From UBA4615 sp044368415 (lineage in GTDB: Bacteria > Pseudomonadota > Gammaproteobacteria > Burkholderiales > Burkholderiaceae_E): a stretch of DNA of 64,000 nucleotides. Each line of letters opens with the position of its first letter. Within the stretch, counting starts at the first letter, position 1. The notes under the pieces were generated by a model that saw only the letters and a list, made by a program, of their open reading frames with translations, made no database searches and was not told the origin of the DNA. The translations under genes and the position numbers were made by a program. This document shows, one piece after another, positions 51,349-59,826 of this stretch. Where the stretch lies: contig JBIPLJ010000020.1 of the NCBI GenBank assembly GCA_044368415.1, forward strand, positions 1 through 64,000, in the 5' to 3' direction.

Positions 51349-52158
51349 ATGCAACAACCCGCCCCCCACGCCTGCGCGTTCCTGCCGACGCCGACGCGCT
51401 CCGCCAACCGCGTCCGGCCCCGCATCGTCGACTGCCTGGCCCCGCTCGCCGCGGGCGCCGTGCTTGCCTGGGCGGTAGCGGTGCCCGTCGCCTCGATCGC
51501 CGCCCCACCCGATCGCGGCGCCGCCGAGGCCGCGACGGTCGGCGCCTTGCGCATCGACCGCACCGAGGTCACCGTCGCACGCTTCGCCGCCTTCCTCGAG
51601 GCGACTGGCCGGCGCAGCGCCGCCGAGCGCGAGGGCGGCGGCTACGAGTGGGGCGCCGGCTGGGAGCGCCGGCCCGGTTGGACCTTCAGCGCGCCCTCGG
51701 GCACATCCGCGCGGCCGGATGACCCGGCCGCACACGTCAGCTGGTTCGAAGCGGCGGAGTTCTGCACCTGGGCGGGCGGGCGCCTGCCGGGCCGCGACGA
51801 ATGGTCCGAGGCTGCCTACGTCGAGCGCCGCCCGCGGCCGCCCGCGCCCTTTGTCACCGGCCGCCGCTACCCCTACCCGACCGGCGAGACATCCGACGGC
51901 GCGAACCTCTCCGGCTCTGGCGACCGGTTCGAGCGTCATGCGCCGGCCGGTGCCACCGTCGCCGGCGTCAACGGCCTGCATGAGATGGCCGGCAACCTCT
52001 GGGAGTGGCTCGCCGACGCGCGCGGCGAGGACCGTCTGACCGCCGGCGGCTCTTGGTGGTACGGCGCGTCGCAGACGCAGGCCTCGGGCATGCAGTGGAA
52101 GCCCGCGAGGTTCTTCGCGGTCTACGTCGGTTTTCGCTGCGTGTACCCGCCGGGCTGA
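51349..52158 (+). CDS. FGE/SUMF1-like domain protein with signal anchor
   Basis: A 269-residue exported or membrane-anchored protein. A hydrophobic segment (DCLAPLAAGAVLAWAVAVPV) is followed by the formylglycine-generating-enzyme-like domain: LRIDRTEVTVARFAAFLEATG, HVSWFEAAEFCTWAGGRLPG, RDEWSEAAY, GANLSGSGDRFERHAPAG, VNGLHEMAGNLWEWLAD and GGSWWYGASQTQ ending VGFRCVYPPG. The cysteine pair that makes the copper-dependent enzyme active in true FGE is not evident; many such proteins are non-catalytic. The ATG at 51349 places the anchor correctly. The substrate is unknown. It is divergent from the MFS gene. Confidence 0.85.
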   Translation: MQQPAPHACAFLPTPTRSANRVRPRIVDCLAPLAAGAVLAWAVAVPVASIAAPPDRGAAEAATVGALRIDRTEVTVARFAAFLEATGRRSAAEREGGGYEWGAGWERRPGWTFSAPSGTSARPDDPAAHVSWFEAAEFCTWAGGRLPGRDEWSEAAYVERRPRPPAPFVTGRRYPYPTGETSDGANLSGSGDRFERHAPAGATVAGVNGLHEMAGNLWEWLADARGEDRLTAGGSWWYGASQTQASGMQWKPARFFAVYVGFRCVYPPG

Positions 52159-52233
52159 AGCCGGGAGGCGCCGGATCGTCCGCAGGGCGGCGCGGATCAT
52201 CGTCGCCATCGGGGCATCGCTCGGAGACCGACC

Positions 52234-52726
52234 ATGACTGCGCGCATCGACGAGCCGGCCGTGCGCCGGGCCTACGACGATCGCATCGCCGGCCACTCGC
52301 TCAAGCCGCTCTGGGAGGTGCTGGCCGCGCTGGTGCCGGCGCAACCCGCGACCGATGCCGTGCCCGCGCTCTAGCGTTGGGCCGACGTCCCTCTGTTTAT
52401 CGCCGAGTCCGGCTCGCTGATCACCGCCCGTGAGGCCGAGCGGCGCGTGCTGATCCTCGAGAACCCGGGGTCTGCCCGGCCAGTCGACCACCACCTCGAC
52501 GATGTACGCCGGCCTGCAGCGTGTTTTACCCGGCGAGGTTGCGCCCGCGCATCGGCACACGCAGTCGGCGCTGCGTTGGGTCGTCGACGGCGAGGGCGCC
52601 TACACCGCAGTCGACGGTGAGCGGGTCACGATGGCCCCGGGCGACTTCATCATCACGCCGATGTTGACCTGGCACGACCACGGCAACCCCGGCGATCAGC
52701 CGGTGTTCGCGTGCGCTGCGCGCTGA
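52234..52726 (+). pseudogene. nagI: Gentisate 1,2-dioxygenase, broken (nagI-like)
   Basis: Opening MTARIDEPAVRRAYDDRIAG, HSLKPLWEVLAALVP, then an in-frame TAG at 52372. It continues in frame as ESGSLITAREAERRVLILENPG, then a single extra G in the CCCGGGG run (52467-52470) shifts the frame. From 52500 it reads MYAGLQRVLPGEVAPAHRHT, QSALRWVVDGEGAYTAVDGE, MAPGDFIITPMLTWHDHGNPG. The cupin His residues (PAHRHT, WHDHGNPG) are typical of gentisate dioxygenase. After NPGDQPVF the sequence fuses to another gene and hits a stop. The enzyme would have converted gentisate to maleylpyruvate. It cannot be functional. Confidence 0.9.
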
Positions 52727-53319
52727 ACCACAAGGGCATCGCCTGGACGCCCGAAGTGGTCTGGCTGCTGTCCGACGAGCAGCGCTCCGACGGCTATCGC
52801 GCCACCAATCCGCAGGCGCTGGTGCCCGCCTGAGTCGACGATGACGGCAGCCGCCTCGGCCAGTCGGTCGCGATCATGGAGTACCTCGACGAGACGGGCC
52901 CCGGACCGAAGCTGCTGCCCGCCGATCGCCTCGGCGGCGCGCGCGTGCGCTCGCTGTCGATGCTGATCGCCTGCGACATGCACCCGGTCAATACCCTGCG
53001 GATCCTGAAGTCTCTCAAGCAGACGCTCGGGTACGCACAGGCCGAGGCCGACGCCTGGGTCCGCCACTGGCTCGCCGAGGGCTTCGCCGCCGTCGAGGCC
53101 GAACTCGCCGATCTGCGCACCGGCCGCTACAACCACGGCGACACGGTGACGATGGCCGACTGCTGCCTGGTGCCGCAGGTGTTCAGCGCGCAGCGCTTCC
53201 AGTGTCCGATGGACGCGTATCCGCGGACGATGCGCGTGTTCGACGCGTTGATGGCGCTGCCGGCCTTCGACGCCGCGCAGCCCTCGAGGCAGTCCGACGC
53301 CGCACGCGCGGCGATCTGA
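52711..53319 (+). pseudogene. nagL: Maleylpyruvate/maleylacetoacetate isomerase, truncated and interrupted (nagL/maiA-like)
   Basis: The frame begins VRCALNHKGIAWTPEVVWLL, which corresponds to about residue 15 of zeta-class GST isomerases (RVRIALNLKG), so the first 14 or so residues are missing. RATNPQALVPA is followed by an in-frame TGA at 52831-52833, where CTG (Leu) is expected. It then continues DDDGSRLGQSVAIMEYLDET and ends normally (TVTMADCCLVPQVFSAQRFQ). The GST C-terminal helix region is intact. It directly abuts the broken dioxygenase, so a deletion removed that gene's end, the usual hydrolase gene between them, and this gene's start. It would have isomerised maleylpyruvate. Confidence 0.9.
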
Positions 53320-53409
53320 ACGCGGCGAGGCACGGCCGCCCGGCGCCGCGAGCGTGCGGCGCCTGCCGCGCCGTATCGACCGCCGGTCGGCTGTCGATGC
53401 CCGGACGAG

Positions 53410-54099
53410 GTGGCGGCGTCGGGCGCCGCAGTCGCTTTGGCTAGACTGTGTTTCTTCCTTGCCACGACAGCGTTCCGCCCCGATGTCCACGCCCCGCGTG
53501 CCCGCCTCGAAGCTGTCCGTCGCCCCGTGCCCGCGAGCCTGTCCGTGATCCGCCGCTGGATGGCCGCCGTCGGCCGCGGCGCCGTGTCCGGGGCCGACCC
53601 GCTCGCTGAGCCGTCCGACGGGGACCCTCCCGCCGAAACGCGGCCGACGCCGGAGGCGGTCGCAGCGCGTTTCCTGGCGGATCCTGACCACTTCGTGAGG
53701 GCCTCGGTCGGCGCCCATTCGTTCGGGCCCGAGTATGCGGGGGCGCGTGGCTTCCGGATCGAGATCGTTGTCTCGGGCCTGACCGTGGCGAGCGCGCGCG
53801 GCGGCTCGCTGTACGTTGCCGACGATGGCGAGACCACTGCGGAGATTGCCCACTACGAGGTCGGCCCGGCATTTCGCGGCCTGGGCGTTGGCATCCCGGC
53901 CGCGCGCGCCCTCTTTCGCCACCTGAACGCGTCTCACCAGGTGACGCGCGTGTTGTTCGTCGCCCCCGTCCAGCGCCAGCTGCGCGTGCCGTTCAAGGCC
54001 TTCGTCGCGCGGATCGGCGCCGAGCCCTTCGGGCACTTTGCCGACGACCTCATGGCGCCGCCGCTCTTCGCCTGGTCGGCCCGTCGCGCGTTTGCCTGA
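53410..54099 (+). CDS. Possible GNAT-type acyltransferase domain protein
   Basis: A protein of up to 229 residues. The only recognisable part is IAHYEVGPAFRGLGVGIPAARALFRHL, resembling the acetyl-CoA-binding R/Q-x-x-G-x-G/A loop of the GNAT fold. A strand pair before it (FRIEIVVSGLTVASARGGSL) fits the same fold. The N-terminal 60 residues are low-complexity. The GTG at 53410 is the first in-frame start; GTG codons about 35 residues later could equally be used. No close neighbour suggests a substrate, and it directly follows the dead gentisate gene remnant. Low confidence in function, moderate that it is coding. Confidence 0.45.
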   Translation: MAASGAAVALARLCFFLATTAFRPDVHAPRARLEAVRRPVPASLSVIRRWMAAVGRGAVSGADPLAEPSDGDPPAETRPTPEAVAARFLADPDHFVRASVGAHSFGPEYAGARGFRIEIVVSGLTVASARGGSLYVADDGETTAEIAHYEVGPAFRGLGVGIPAARALFRHLNASHQVTRVLFVAPVQRQLRVPFKAFVARIGAEPFGHFADDLMAPPLFAWSARRAFA

Positions 54100-54151
54100 G
54101 CGGCCCGCGCTCGGGCGCGAACGAGGGATCGAGGCCGGGATGCTGCCGTCG

Positions 54152-55600
54152 TCAGTCGACGAGCGCGGCGGCGAACTCGTCGGCCGAGAACGCCTGGAGG
54201 TCGTCGATGCCTTCCCCCACGCCGATGAAGTACACCGGGATCGGCCGGTCGCGGCGCGTGTGCGCGAGCGCGGCGAGCGCTCCGCCCTTGGCCGTCCCGT
54301 CGAGCTTCGTGACCACCAGTCCGGTGAGCTGCACCGTGTCGTCGAAGGACTTCACCTGCGCGAGCATGTTCTGTCCGGTGTTGCCGTCGAGCACGAGCAG
54401 CACCTCGTGCGGCGCATCGGGCCGGGCCTTCGTGATCACGCGGCGGATCTTGCGAAGCTCCTCCATCAGGTGAGCCTGCGTCGGCAGCCGGCCCGCGGTG
54501 TCGATCATCACGACGCCGGTGCGCCGCGCGATGCCGGCCGACACCGCGTCGAACGCGACCGCCGCCGGGTCGCCGCCCTGCTGGGAGATGACCTCCACGT
54601 CGTTGCGGCTGCCCCATTGCGCGAGCTGCTCGCGGGCCGCGGCGCGGAAGGTGTCGCCCGCGGCCAGCAGCACCGTCTTGCCTTCGCGGCGCAGGTGCCG
54701 CGCGAGCTTGCCGATCGAGGTGGTCTTGCCCGCGCCGTTGACGCCCGCGATCATCATCACCAGCGGCTCGGCGCGGTCGATGTCGATGGGTTGCTCGAGC
54801 GGGGTCAGAAGCTCGACCAGCAGCGCGCGCAGCGCGGCTTTGACCTGCATCGCGTCGGTGATCCGCTCCTTCCTCACGCGTTCGCGTAGCGCGGTGAGCA
54901 GCCAGGCGGTGGTCTCGACGCCAGTGTCGCTGGTGATCAGCGCCGTCTCCAGTTCCTCGAACAGCGCCTCGTCGACCTTCACACCGACAAACAGCCCGGC
55001 GAGGTTGCCGCTGGTGCGCGCCAGCCCCTGCTTGAGCCGAGCAAGCCAGGGCTTGCGGTCGGGCATCGGCGCCGGGACGAGCTCGGCGCCGGCGGGCGGG
55101 CTGGAGGGCGCAGGGGGCCGCGGGGCCGGTGCCTCGACCGCGCGTTCGCGCTCTGCCGCGCGTTGGCGTTCGTCGGCCTCGAACGCCGCCTCGGCAGCCG
55201 CCGCGGCCTGCGCCTCGATCGCCGCGGCCTCCTCGGGGCTGACCGAGGCGCCGTCCTCGGCCTGTCTGGGGGGCACCGGCGCCGGTCCGGTGCCGCCGCG
55301 GCCCCCCGGGACGAAGCGCGACCAGAAGCCGCCGAGGGCGGGCGCCTCCGGCGCGGGCGTCGCCGCGCTGGGCGCCGCCGCGCTGGGCGCCGCCGCGGCG
55401 GGCTCCGGCTCCGGACCAGGCAGTGCCGGGGGCGCGGCTGCTTCGGACGGGCCGAAGCAGCCAGAGGAATCAGAGGAGCCAAACGAGCCGGGCGATTCGA
55501 CCGACCCGTGCGACGCGGGTGTCGGGGGCGACTCGGCCGTGCCGGCGTCGGGCGCGACCTCGGGCTCGGCCGGCTTCTTGCGGCGAAGGAATCCGAACAT
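54152..55600 (-). CDS. ftsY: Signal recognition particle receptor FtsY
   Basis: A 482-residue SRP receptor. Residues 1-190 are a long Ala/Pro/Glu-rich tail replacing the acidic domain, starting MFGFLRRKKPAEPEVAP, with tandem SAAAP-like blocks. The N domain follows (about 195-275: LARLKQGLARTSGNLAGLFV). The GTPase G domain has G1 GVNGAGKTT (about 282), G2 DTFRAAAREQL, G3 DTAGRLPT, G4 TKLDGTAKGG, ending GVGEGIDDLQAFSADEFAAAL. It targets ribosome-nascent chains to the Sec translocon. The ATG at 55600 begins the family-like MFGFLRRKK; a longer open frame upstream is antisense to the M16 gene. It is divergent from the M16 genes with 87 bp between. Confidence 0.97.
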   Translation of the reverse strand: MFGFLRRKKPAEPEVAPDAGTAESPPTPASHGSVESPGSFGSSDSSGCFGPSEAAAPPALPGPEPEPAAAAPSAAAPSAATPAPEAPALGGFWSRFVPGGRGGTGPAPVPPRQAEDGASVSPEEAAAIEAQAAAAAEAAFEADERQRAAERERAVEAPAPRPPAPSSPPAGAELVPAPMPDRKPWLARLKQGLARTSGNLAGLFVGVKVDEALFEELETALITSDTGVETTAWLLTALRERVRKERITDAMQVKAALRALLVELLTPLEQPIDIDRAEPLVMMIAGVNGAGKTTSIGKLARHLRREGKTVLLAAGDTFRAAAREQLAQWGSRNDVEVISQQGGDPAAVAFDAVSAGIARRTGVVMIDTAGRLPTQAHLMEELRKIRRVITKARPDAPHEVLLVLDGNTGQNMLAQVKSFDDTVQLTGLVVTKLDGTAKGGALAALAHTRRDRPIPVYFIGVGEGIDDLQAFSADEFAAALVD

Positions 55601-55687
55601 GGGGGGTGCCTGGGGGCGGGCCCGCTCGGCCGCAGGGGGCAACGGGCGCCGGAGTACACTCGGGATCCACGATTCTACGCTCCACCG

Positions 55688-57127
55688 ATGACCCCTCCGA
55701 CCGAGCGCCGCCGCACCCCAGGGCTCGCAGTCCTCGCCGCCGTCTCCGCCGTTTCCGCTCTCTGGATCGGTGCCGCCATGCCTGGCGCGGCGCACGCGCA
55801 GCCTGCGCCGTCGTCGTCGGCCGCCGCGCAGGCCTTCGAGCGCACGCTGCCCAACGGCATGAAGGTACTGGTCAATCGTGACCGGCGCGCTCCTACTGCG
55901 GTCCACATGGTCTGGTACCGTGCCGGCTCGATGGACGAGGTCAACGGCCGCACCGGTGTGGCCCATGTGCTCGAGCACATGATGTTCAAGGGCACCAAGA
56001 CGCTGGAGCCCGGCGAGTTCTCGCGCCGCGTCGCCGCGATCGGCGGCCGCGAGAACGCGTTCACCTCGCGCGATTACACCGGTTATTTCCAGCAGATCCA
56101 CACCTCGCGCCTGCCCGAGGTGATGCGGCTCGAGTCCGACCGGATGGCGAACCTGAACCTGTCCGCAGACGAGTTCGCCAAGGAGATCCGCGTCGTCATG
56201 GAGGAGCGTCGGCTGCGCACCGAGGACCGCGCGGGCGCCCTCGTCTACGAGCAGCTGATGGCCGCCGTCTTCAACGCGCATCCGTACCGGCACCCGGTCG
56301 TCGGCTGGATGAGCGACCTCGAGTCGATGACGGTCGCCGACGCCCAGGCCTGGTACGACGCCTGGTACACCCCGTCGAACGCGATCCTCGTGGTCGCCGG
56401 CGACGTCGACCCCGAGGCCGTCTGGACGCTTGCCCAGGAGACCTACGGGCGCATCCCGTCGCGCGCGGTGCCGCAGCGTAAGCCTCAGGTCGAGCCGCCG
56501 CAGCGCGGGCTGCGCCGCATCCAGGTGAAGGCGCCCGCCGAGAATCCGTCAGTGGTGATGGCGTTCCGCGTGCCGAAACTCGAGTCGATCGACGGCGACC
56601 GCGAGCCGTACGCCCTCGAGCTGCTGAGCTCGGTGCTCGACGGCGGCGACAGCACGCGCTTGACGCGCAGCATCGTGCGCGGCTCGCGTGTGGCCAACCG
56701 GGCCGGCGCCGGCTACGACATGACGCAGCGCGGCCCGGCGGTGTTCATCCTCGACGGCACGCCGGCGGAGGGCCGCTCGACCGAGGACGTCGAGCGCGCG
56801 GTGCGCGCCGAGATCGAGCGTATCGCGAAGGAGGGCGTGCCCGCGGCCGAGCTCGAGCGGGTCAAAGTCCAGTACGTGGCGGGTCAGGTCTACAAGCGCG
56901 ACTCGGTGTTCGCGCAGGCGATGGAGCTGGCGGGCCTGGAGATCGTCGGCCTGTCGCACCGCGATGCCGACCGTATCCTCGAGAAGATCCGCTCGGTCAC
57001 GCCCGAAGAGGTCCGCGCGGTCGCCGCCAAGTATTTCTCCGACGACCAGCTGACGGTGGCCACGTTGCTGCCCCAGCCGATCGGCGACAAGCGGCCGGCG
57101 CCTGCGCCCGCCGGCCTGAGGCACTGA
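55688..57127 (+). CDS. M16-family zinc metallopeptidase, catalytic member of a pair
   Basis: A 479-residue periplasmic protease. It has a signal peptide (VSALWIGAAMPGAAHAQP). The inverted zinc motif HVLEH (HxxEH) is at residues 93-97; the third ligand glutamate falls in the E-E-R-R-L segment about 75 residues later (VVMEERRLRTED). The second half carries the FSRRVAAIGGRENAFTSRDY and YRHPVVGWMSDLE regions. This is a functional-looking PqqL/insulinase-type enzyme that pairs with the following non-catalytic homologue to make a two-subunit chamber. The ATG at 55688 opens the signal peptide; the longer frame runs over ftsY. Confidence 0.95.
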   Translation: MTPPTERRRTPGLAVLAAVSAVSALWIGAAMPGAAHAQPAPSSSAAAQAFERTLPNGMKVLVNRDRRAPTAVHMVWYRAGSMDEVNGRTGVAHVLEHMMFKGTKTLEPGEFSRRVAAIGGRENAFTSRDYTGYFQQIHTSRLPEVMRLESDRMANLNLSADEFAKEIRVVMEERRLRTEDRAGALVYEQLMAAVFNAHPYRHPVVGWMSDLESMTVADAQAWYDAWYTPSNAILVVAGDVDPEAVWTLAQETYGRIPSRAVPQRKPQVEPPQRGLRRIQVKAPAENPSVVMAFRVPKLESIDGDREPYALELLSSVLDGGDSTRLTRSIVRGSRVANRAGAGYDMTQRGPAVFILDGTPAEGRSTEDVERAVRAEIERIAKEGVPAAELERVKVQYVAGQVYKRDSVFAQAMELAGLEIVGLSHRDADRILEKIRSVTPEEVRAVAAKYFSDDQLTVATLLPQPIGDKRPAPAPAGLRH

Positions 57128-57134
57128 GGTCACG

Positions 57135-58457
57135 ATGATGCCGCTCCCCGTCGTCCACCTGCGTGGACTGCTGCTACTGGCGCTGCTGTTGTGGGCGCCG
57201 CTCGCCTCGGCCGTGCTGCCGATCGAGACCTGGGCCACCGCGCGCGGCGCGCGCGTGTACTTCGTGCGCGCCGATGCGATCCCGATGCTCGACGTGAGCG
57301 TCGACTTCGACGCCGGCTCGCGCCTCGATCCCGCCGGCCGCCCGGGCCTCGCGTCCTTCACTGCGGGACTCCTCGCGCGCGGCGTCGAGGGGCTCGACGA
57401 GGCGGCGCTGGCCGAGCGCTTCGCCGACCTCGGCGCGAGCCGCGGAGGCGGTGCGGGCGACGACCGTGCGAACGTGTCGCTGCGCACGCTGTCCTCACCG
57501 CGCGAGCGCGACGCGGCGGTCGACCTGCTGGCTCGGATGATGGCGTGCCCGACCTTCCCGGAGCCGGTCGTCGCCCGCGAGCGCGAGCGTGCGGTACAGA
57601 GCCTGCGCGAGGCCCTGGTACGCCCGGAGACCATCGCGCAGCTCACCTACGAGGCGCTGATCTACCCGACGCATCCGTACGGCCGCACCGAGTCGCCCGA
57701 ATCGATCGCAGCGATCGGCCGCGCCGACCTCGTCGCCTTCCATCGGGCGCGCTACGGCCCGCGCGGCGCGGTGGTGTCGATGATCGGCGCGATCACGCGT
57801 GCCGAGGCCGAGACGATCGCCGAGCGCCTCACGCGCGAGTTGCCCGAAGGCACGCCCGCGCCGGCGATGCCCGCGGTCGAGGCGCCTGCGGCGGCCGAGC
57901 GCCGCATCGCGCACCCGGCCACGCAGAGCCACATCCTGATCGGCGCGCCCGCGATCGCCCGCGACGACCCCGACTTCTTTCCGCTGTTCGTGGGCAACTA
58001 CGTGCTGGGCGGCGGCGGCTTCGTCTCGCGCCTGACCAGCGAAGTGCGTGAGAAGCGCGGCCTGTCCTACAGCGTCTACTCGTACTTCTCGCCGATGGCC
58101 CAGGCCGGCCCCTTCACCGTCGGGCTGCAAACCCGCAAGGAGCAGACTGACGACGCGCTGAAGGTGGTGCGCGAGACGCTCGCGCGTTTCGTCGCCGACG
58201 GTCCGACAGAGGCCGAACTCACCGCCGCCAAGCAGAACCTGGTCGGCGGCTTCGCGCTGCGCATCGACACCAACCGCAAGATCCTCGACAACCTCGCGAA
58301 CATCGGCTGGTACCGGTTGCCGCTGGACTACCTCGAGCGCTGGACCGAGCGTGTCGATGCGGTCGGCGCCGCGCAGATCCGCGAGGCCTTCCAGCGCAAG
58401 GTCAGGCCCGACCGGCTGGTCACCGTGGTCGTGGGCGACGGTGGCGCACGGCCCTGA
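57135..58457 (+). CDS. M16-family peptidase homologue lacking the zinc motif
   Basis: A 440-residue periplasmic protein eight bases after the catalytic M16 gene. A signal peptide is present (RGLLLLALLLWAPLASAVLP). Where the zinc motif belongs it reads RPGLASFTAGLLARG, with no HxxEH, so it is catalytically inactive. The C-terminal half has the R-x-Y pair region typical of the non-catalytic subunit (VREKRGLSYSVYSYFSPM and LDNLANIGWYRLPLDYLERW). In known cases the two M16 subunits work together, the inactive one helping substrate binding. The genes are typically adjacent, as here. Confidence 0.93.
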   Translation: MMPLPVVHLRGLLLLALLLWAPLASAVLPIETWATARGARVYFVRADAIPMLDVSVDFDAGSRLDPAGRPGLASFTAGLLARGVEGLDEAALAERFADLGASRGGGAGDDRANVSLRTLSSPRERDAAVDLLARMMACPTFPEPVVARERERAVQSLREALVRPETIAQLTYEALIYPTHPYGRTESPESIAAIGRADLVAFHRARYGPRGAVVSMIGAITRAEAETIAERLTRELPEGTPAPAMPAVEAPAAAERRIAHPATQSHILIGAPAIARDDPDFFPLFVGNYVLGGGGFVSRLTSEVREKRGLSYSVYSYFSPMAQAGPFTVGLQTRKEQTDDALKVVRETLARFVADGPTEAELTAAKQNLVGGFALRIDTNRKILDNLANIGWYRLPLDYLERWTERVDAVGAAQIREAFQRKVRPDRLVTVVVGDGGARP

Positions 58458-59166
58458 GCGCGGGCGCCGCGCGGCGTCCGCGGCTCCGGCTCCGGCTCCG
58501 GCTCCGGCTCGGTTCTCGGGCCGTGCCGCGAAGCCCGCCACGGCCGCCGTGCGCCCCGCGAAGCCGGCCCCGGCGCGGCGCGGGTCAGAGCCGCCCTCGA
58601 AGGTGAGGATCATCGGCGGCGACTGGAAGCGCACGCCGCTCGTGGTCGTCGACGTGCCGGGCCTTCGACCCACGCCCGACCGCGTGCGCGAGACGCTGTT
58701 CAACTGGCTGGGGCAGCGCCTCGACGACTGGCGCTGTCTGGACCTGTACGCCGGCACCGGCGCGCTGGGGCTGGAGGCCGCCTCGCGCGGTGCCGCGAAG
58801 GTGGTGCTGGTCGAGCGCGACGCGCGTGCCGCGGCGGCGCTGCGCACCGCCCGTGAGCGGCTCGAGGCCGAGGCGGTCGAGGTGGTGCAGGGCGACGCCG
58901 TGACCTACCTGTCGAATACCCGCGACCGCTTCGACCTGGTGTTCCTCGATCCGCCCTTCGGCAGCGCCGAGCTCGAGCGGGTGCTGCCACGGCTGGCCGC
59001 GGTGCTCGCGCCGGGCGCCGCGGTATACGTCGAGGCCGATCGGCCGCTCGCGCCCGACGCGCCGCCGCTGTCAGCGGTGCCGGGCCTCGTCGCGCACCGC
59101 GCCGACAAGGCCGGTCAAGTCCACTATCATCTGCTGCGTATGGCCCCCCCGGCCCCTGGAGCCTGA
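58441..59166 (+). CDS. rsmD: 16S rRNA (guanine-966-N2)-methyltransferase RsmD, with a long N-terminal extension
   Basis: The conserved core starts VRIIGGDWKRTPLVVVDVPG, then LRPTPDRVRETLFNWLGQRL, LDLYAGTGALGLEAASRGAA (SAM motif I) and FDLVFLDPPFGSAELERVLP (catalytic DPPF). The start is unsure: GTG 58441 gives 241 residues with a 50-residue Pro/Ala/Arg extension; GTG 58549 gives 205; GTG 58603 begins right at the core with 187, near the family's usual 180-200. The gene overlaps the end of the M16 gene if the earliest start is used. The extension is encoded partly by five CGGCTC repeats (58481-58510). Confidence 0.9.
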   Translation: MAHGPERGRRAASAAPAPAPAPARFSGRAAKPATAAVRPAKPAPARRGSEPPSKVRIIGGDWKRTPLVVVDVPGLRPTPDRVRETLFNWLGQRLDDWRCLDLYAGTGALGLEAASRGAAKVVLVERDARAAAALRTARERLEAEAVEVVQGDAVTYLSNTRDRFDLVFLDPPFGSAELERVLPRLAAVLAPGAAVYVEADRPLAPDAPPLSAVPGLVAHRADKAGQVHYHLLRMAPPAPGA

Positions 59167-59168
59167 CG

Positions 59169-59669
59169 ATGGCCATCGCCGTCTATCCCGGTACGTTCGA
59201 CCCGCTCACCCGCGGCCACGAAGACATCGTCCGCCGTGCGGCCAGCATCTTCGGCCGGGTCGTGGTCGGGGTCGCCGGCAGCCGGGCCAAGGGGCCGATC
59301 TTCACGCAGGAAGAGCGCATGGAGATGGCGCGCGACGTCCTCGCCCCCTATCCGAACGTGCACGTGGCTGGCTTCTCGGGGCTGCTGCGCGACTTCGTGC
59401 GGGCCCAGAACGCGGGCGTCATCGTGCGCGGTCTGCGCGCGGTCGCCGACTTCGAGTACGAGTTCCAGATGGCCGGCATGAACCGCTACCTGCTGCCGGA
59501 CGTCGAGACCATCTTCATGACGCCGACCGACCAGTACCAGTTCATCTCGGGCACCCTGGTCCGCGAGATCGCGATGTTCGGCGGCGACGTCGGCAAGTTC
59601 GTCTCCCCTTCGGTCGAGGCCCGCCTCAAGAGCAAGATGGAGCAGATGGGCGGCCCGTCGGGGGGCTGA
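59169..59669 (+). CDS. coaD: Phosphopantetheine adenylyltransferase
   Basis: A 166-residue enzyme of the nucleotidyltransferase superfamily catalysing 4'-phosphopantetheine plus ATP to dephospho-CoA plus pyrophosphate. Motifs: YPGTFDPLTRGHEDI (the T/HxGH ATP site), VIVRGLRAVADFEYEFQMAG, METIFMTP-like VETIFMTPTDQYQFISGTLV (the ISSTxxR-like site). Length is normal. It begins two bases after the rsmD stop, so the two are co-transcribed, a common order in betaproteobacteria. A hairpin-rich 120-bp gap with a copied gene start separates it from the ferredoxin. Confidence 0.97.
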   Translation: MAIAVYPGTFDPLTRGHEDIVRRAASIFGRVVVGVAGSRAKGPIFTQEERMEMARDVLAPYPNVHVAGFSGLLRDFVRAQNAGVIVRGLRAVADFEYEFQMAGMNRYLLPDVETIFMTPTDQYQFISGTLVREIAMFGGDVGKFVSPSVEARLKSKMEQMGGPSGG

Positions 59670-59685
59670 GCCGTCCGCACACGCC

Positions 59686-59826
59686 ATGGCCCTGCTCATC
59701 ACCGACACTCGCGCGCGCCCGGACGGCGCACTGCGCCGTCAGCGCGCGAGAGGCCGGCCCGTGCTCGGGCCGGCCATTCGTCGAGTGTGAGCGGGGGCAT
59801 CGAAGATGGCCCTGCTCATCACCGAC
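59686..59826 (+). repeat. Direct repeat of the ferredoxin start flanking two strong hairpins
   Basis: The first 21 bases of the ferredoxin gene (ATGGCCCTGC...) occur twice, at 59686-59706 and at 59806-59826. Between them are two hairpins: 59708-59750 (outer CTCGCGCGC/GCGCGCGAG, inner GACGGCGC-ACT-GCGCCGTC) and 59752-59775 (GGCCGGCCCG-TGCT-CGGGCCGGCC, 10 perfect bp). The first copy opens a frame of 34 codons (59686-59790) that diverges after MALLITD and is probably not a functional gene. Confidence 0.85.

Noticed and set aside
59686..59790. A 34-codon frame starting with the copied ferredoxin start
   Set aside because: It diverges after seven residues, is encoded by hairpin DNA and has no homology I recognise. 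It is treated as a by-product of the duplication.
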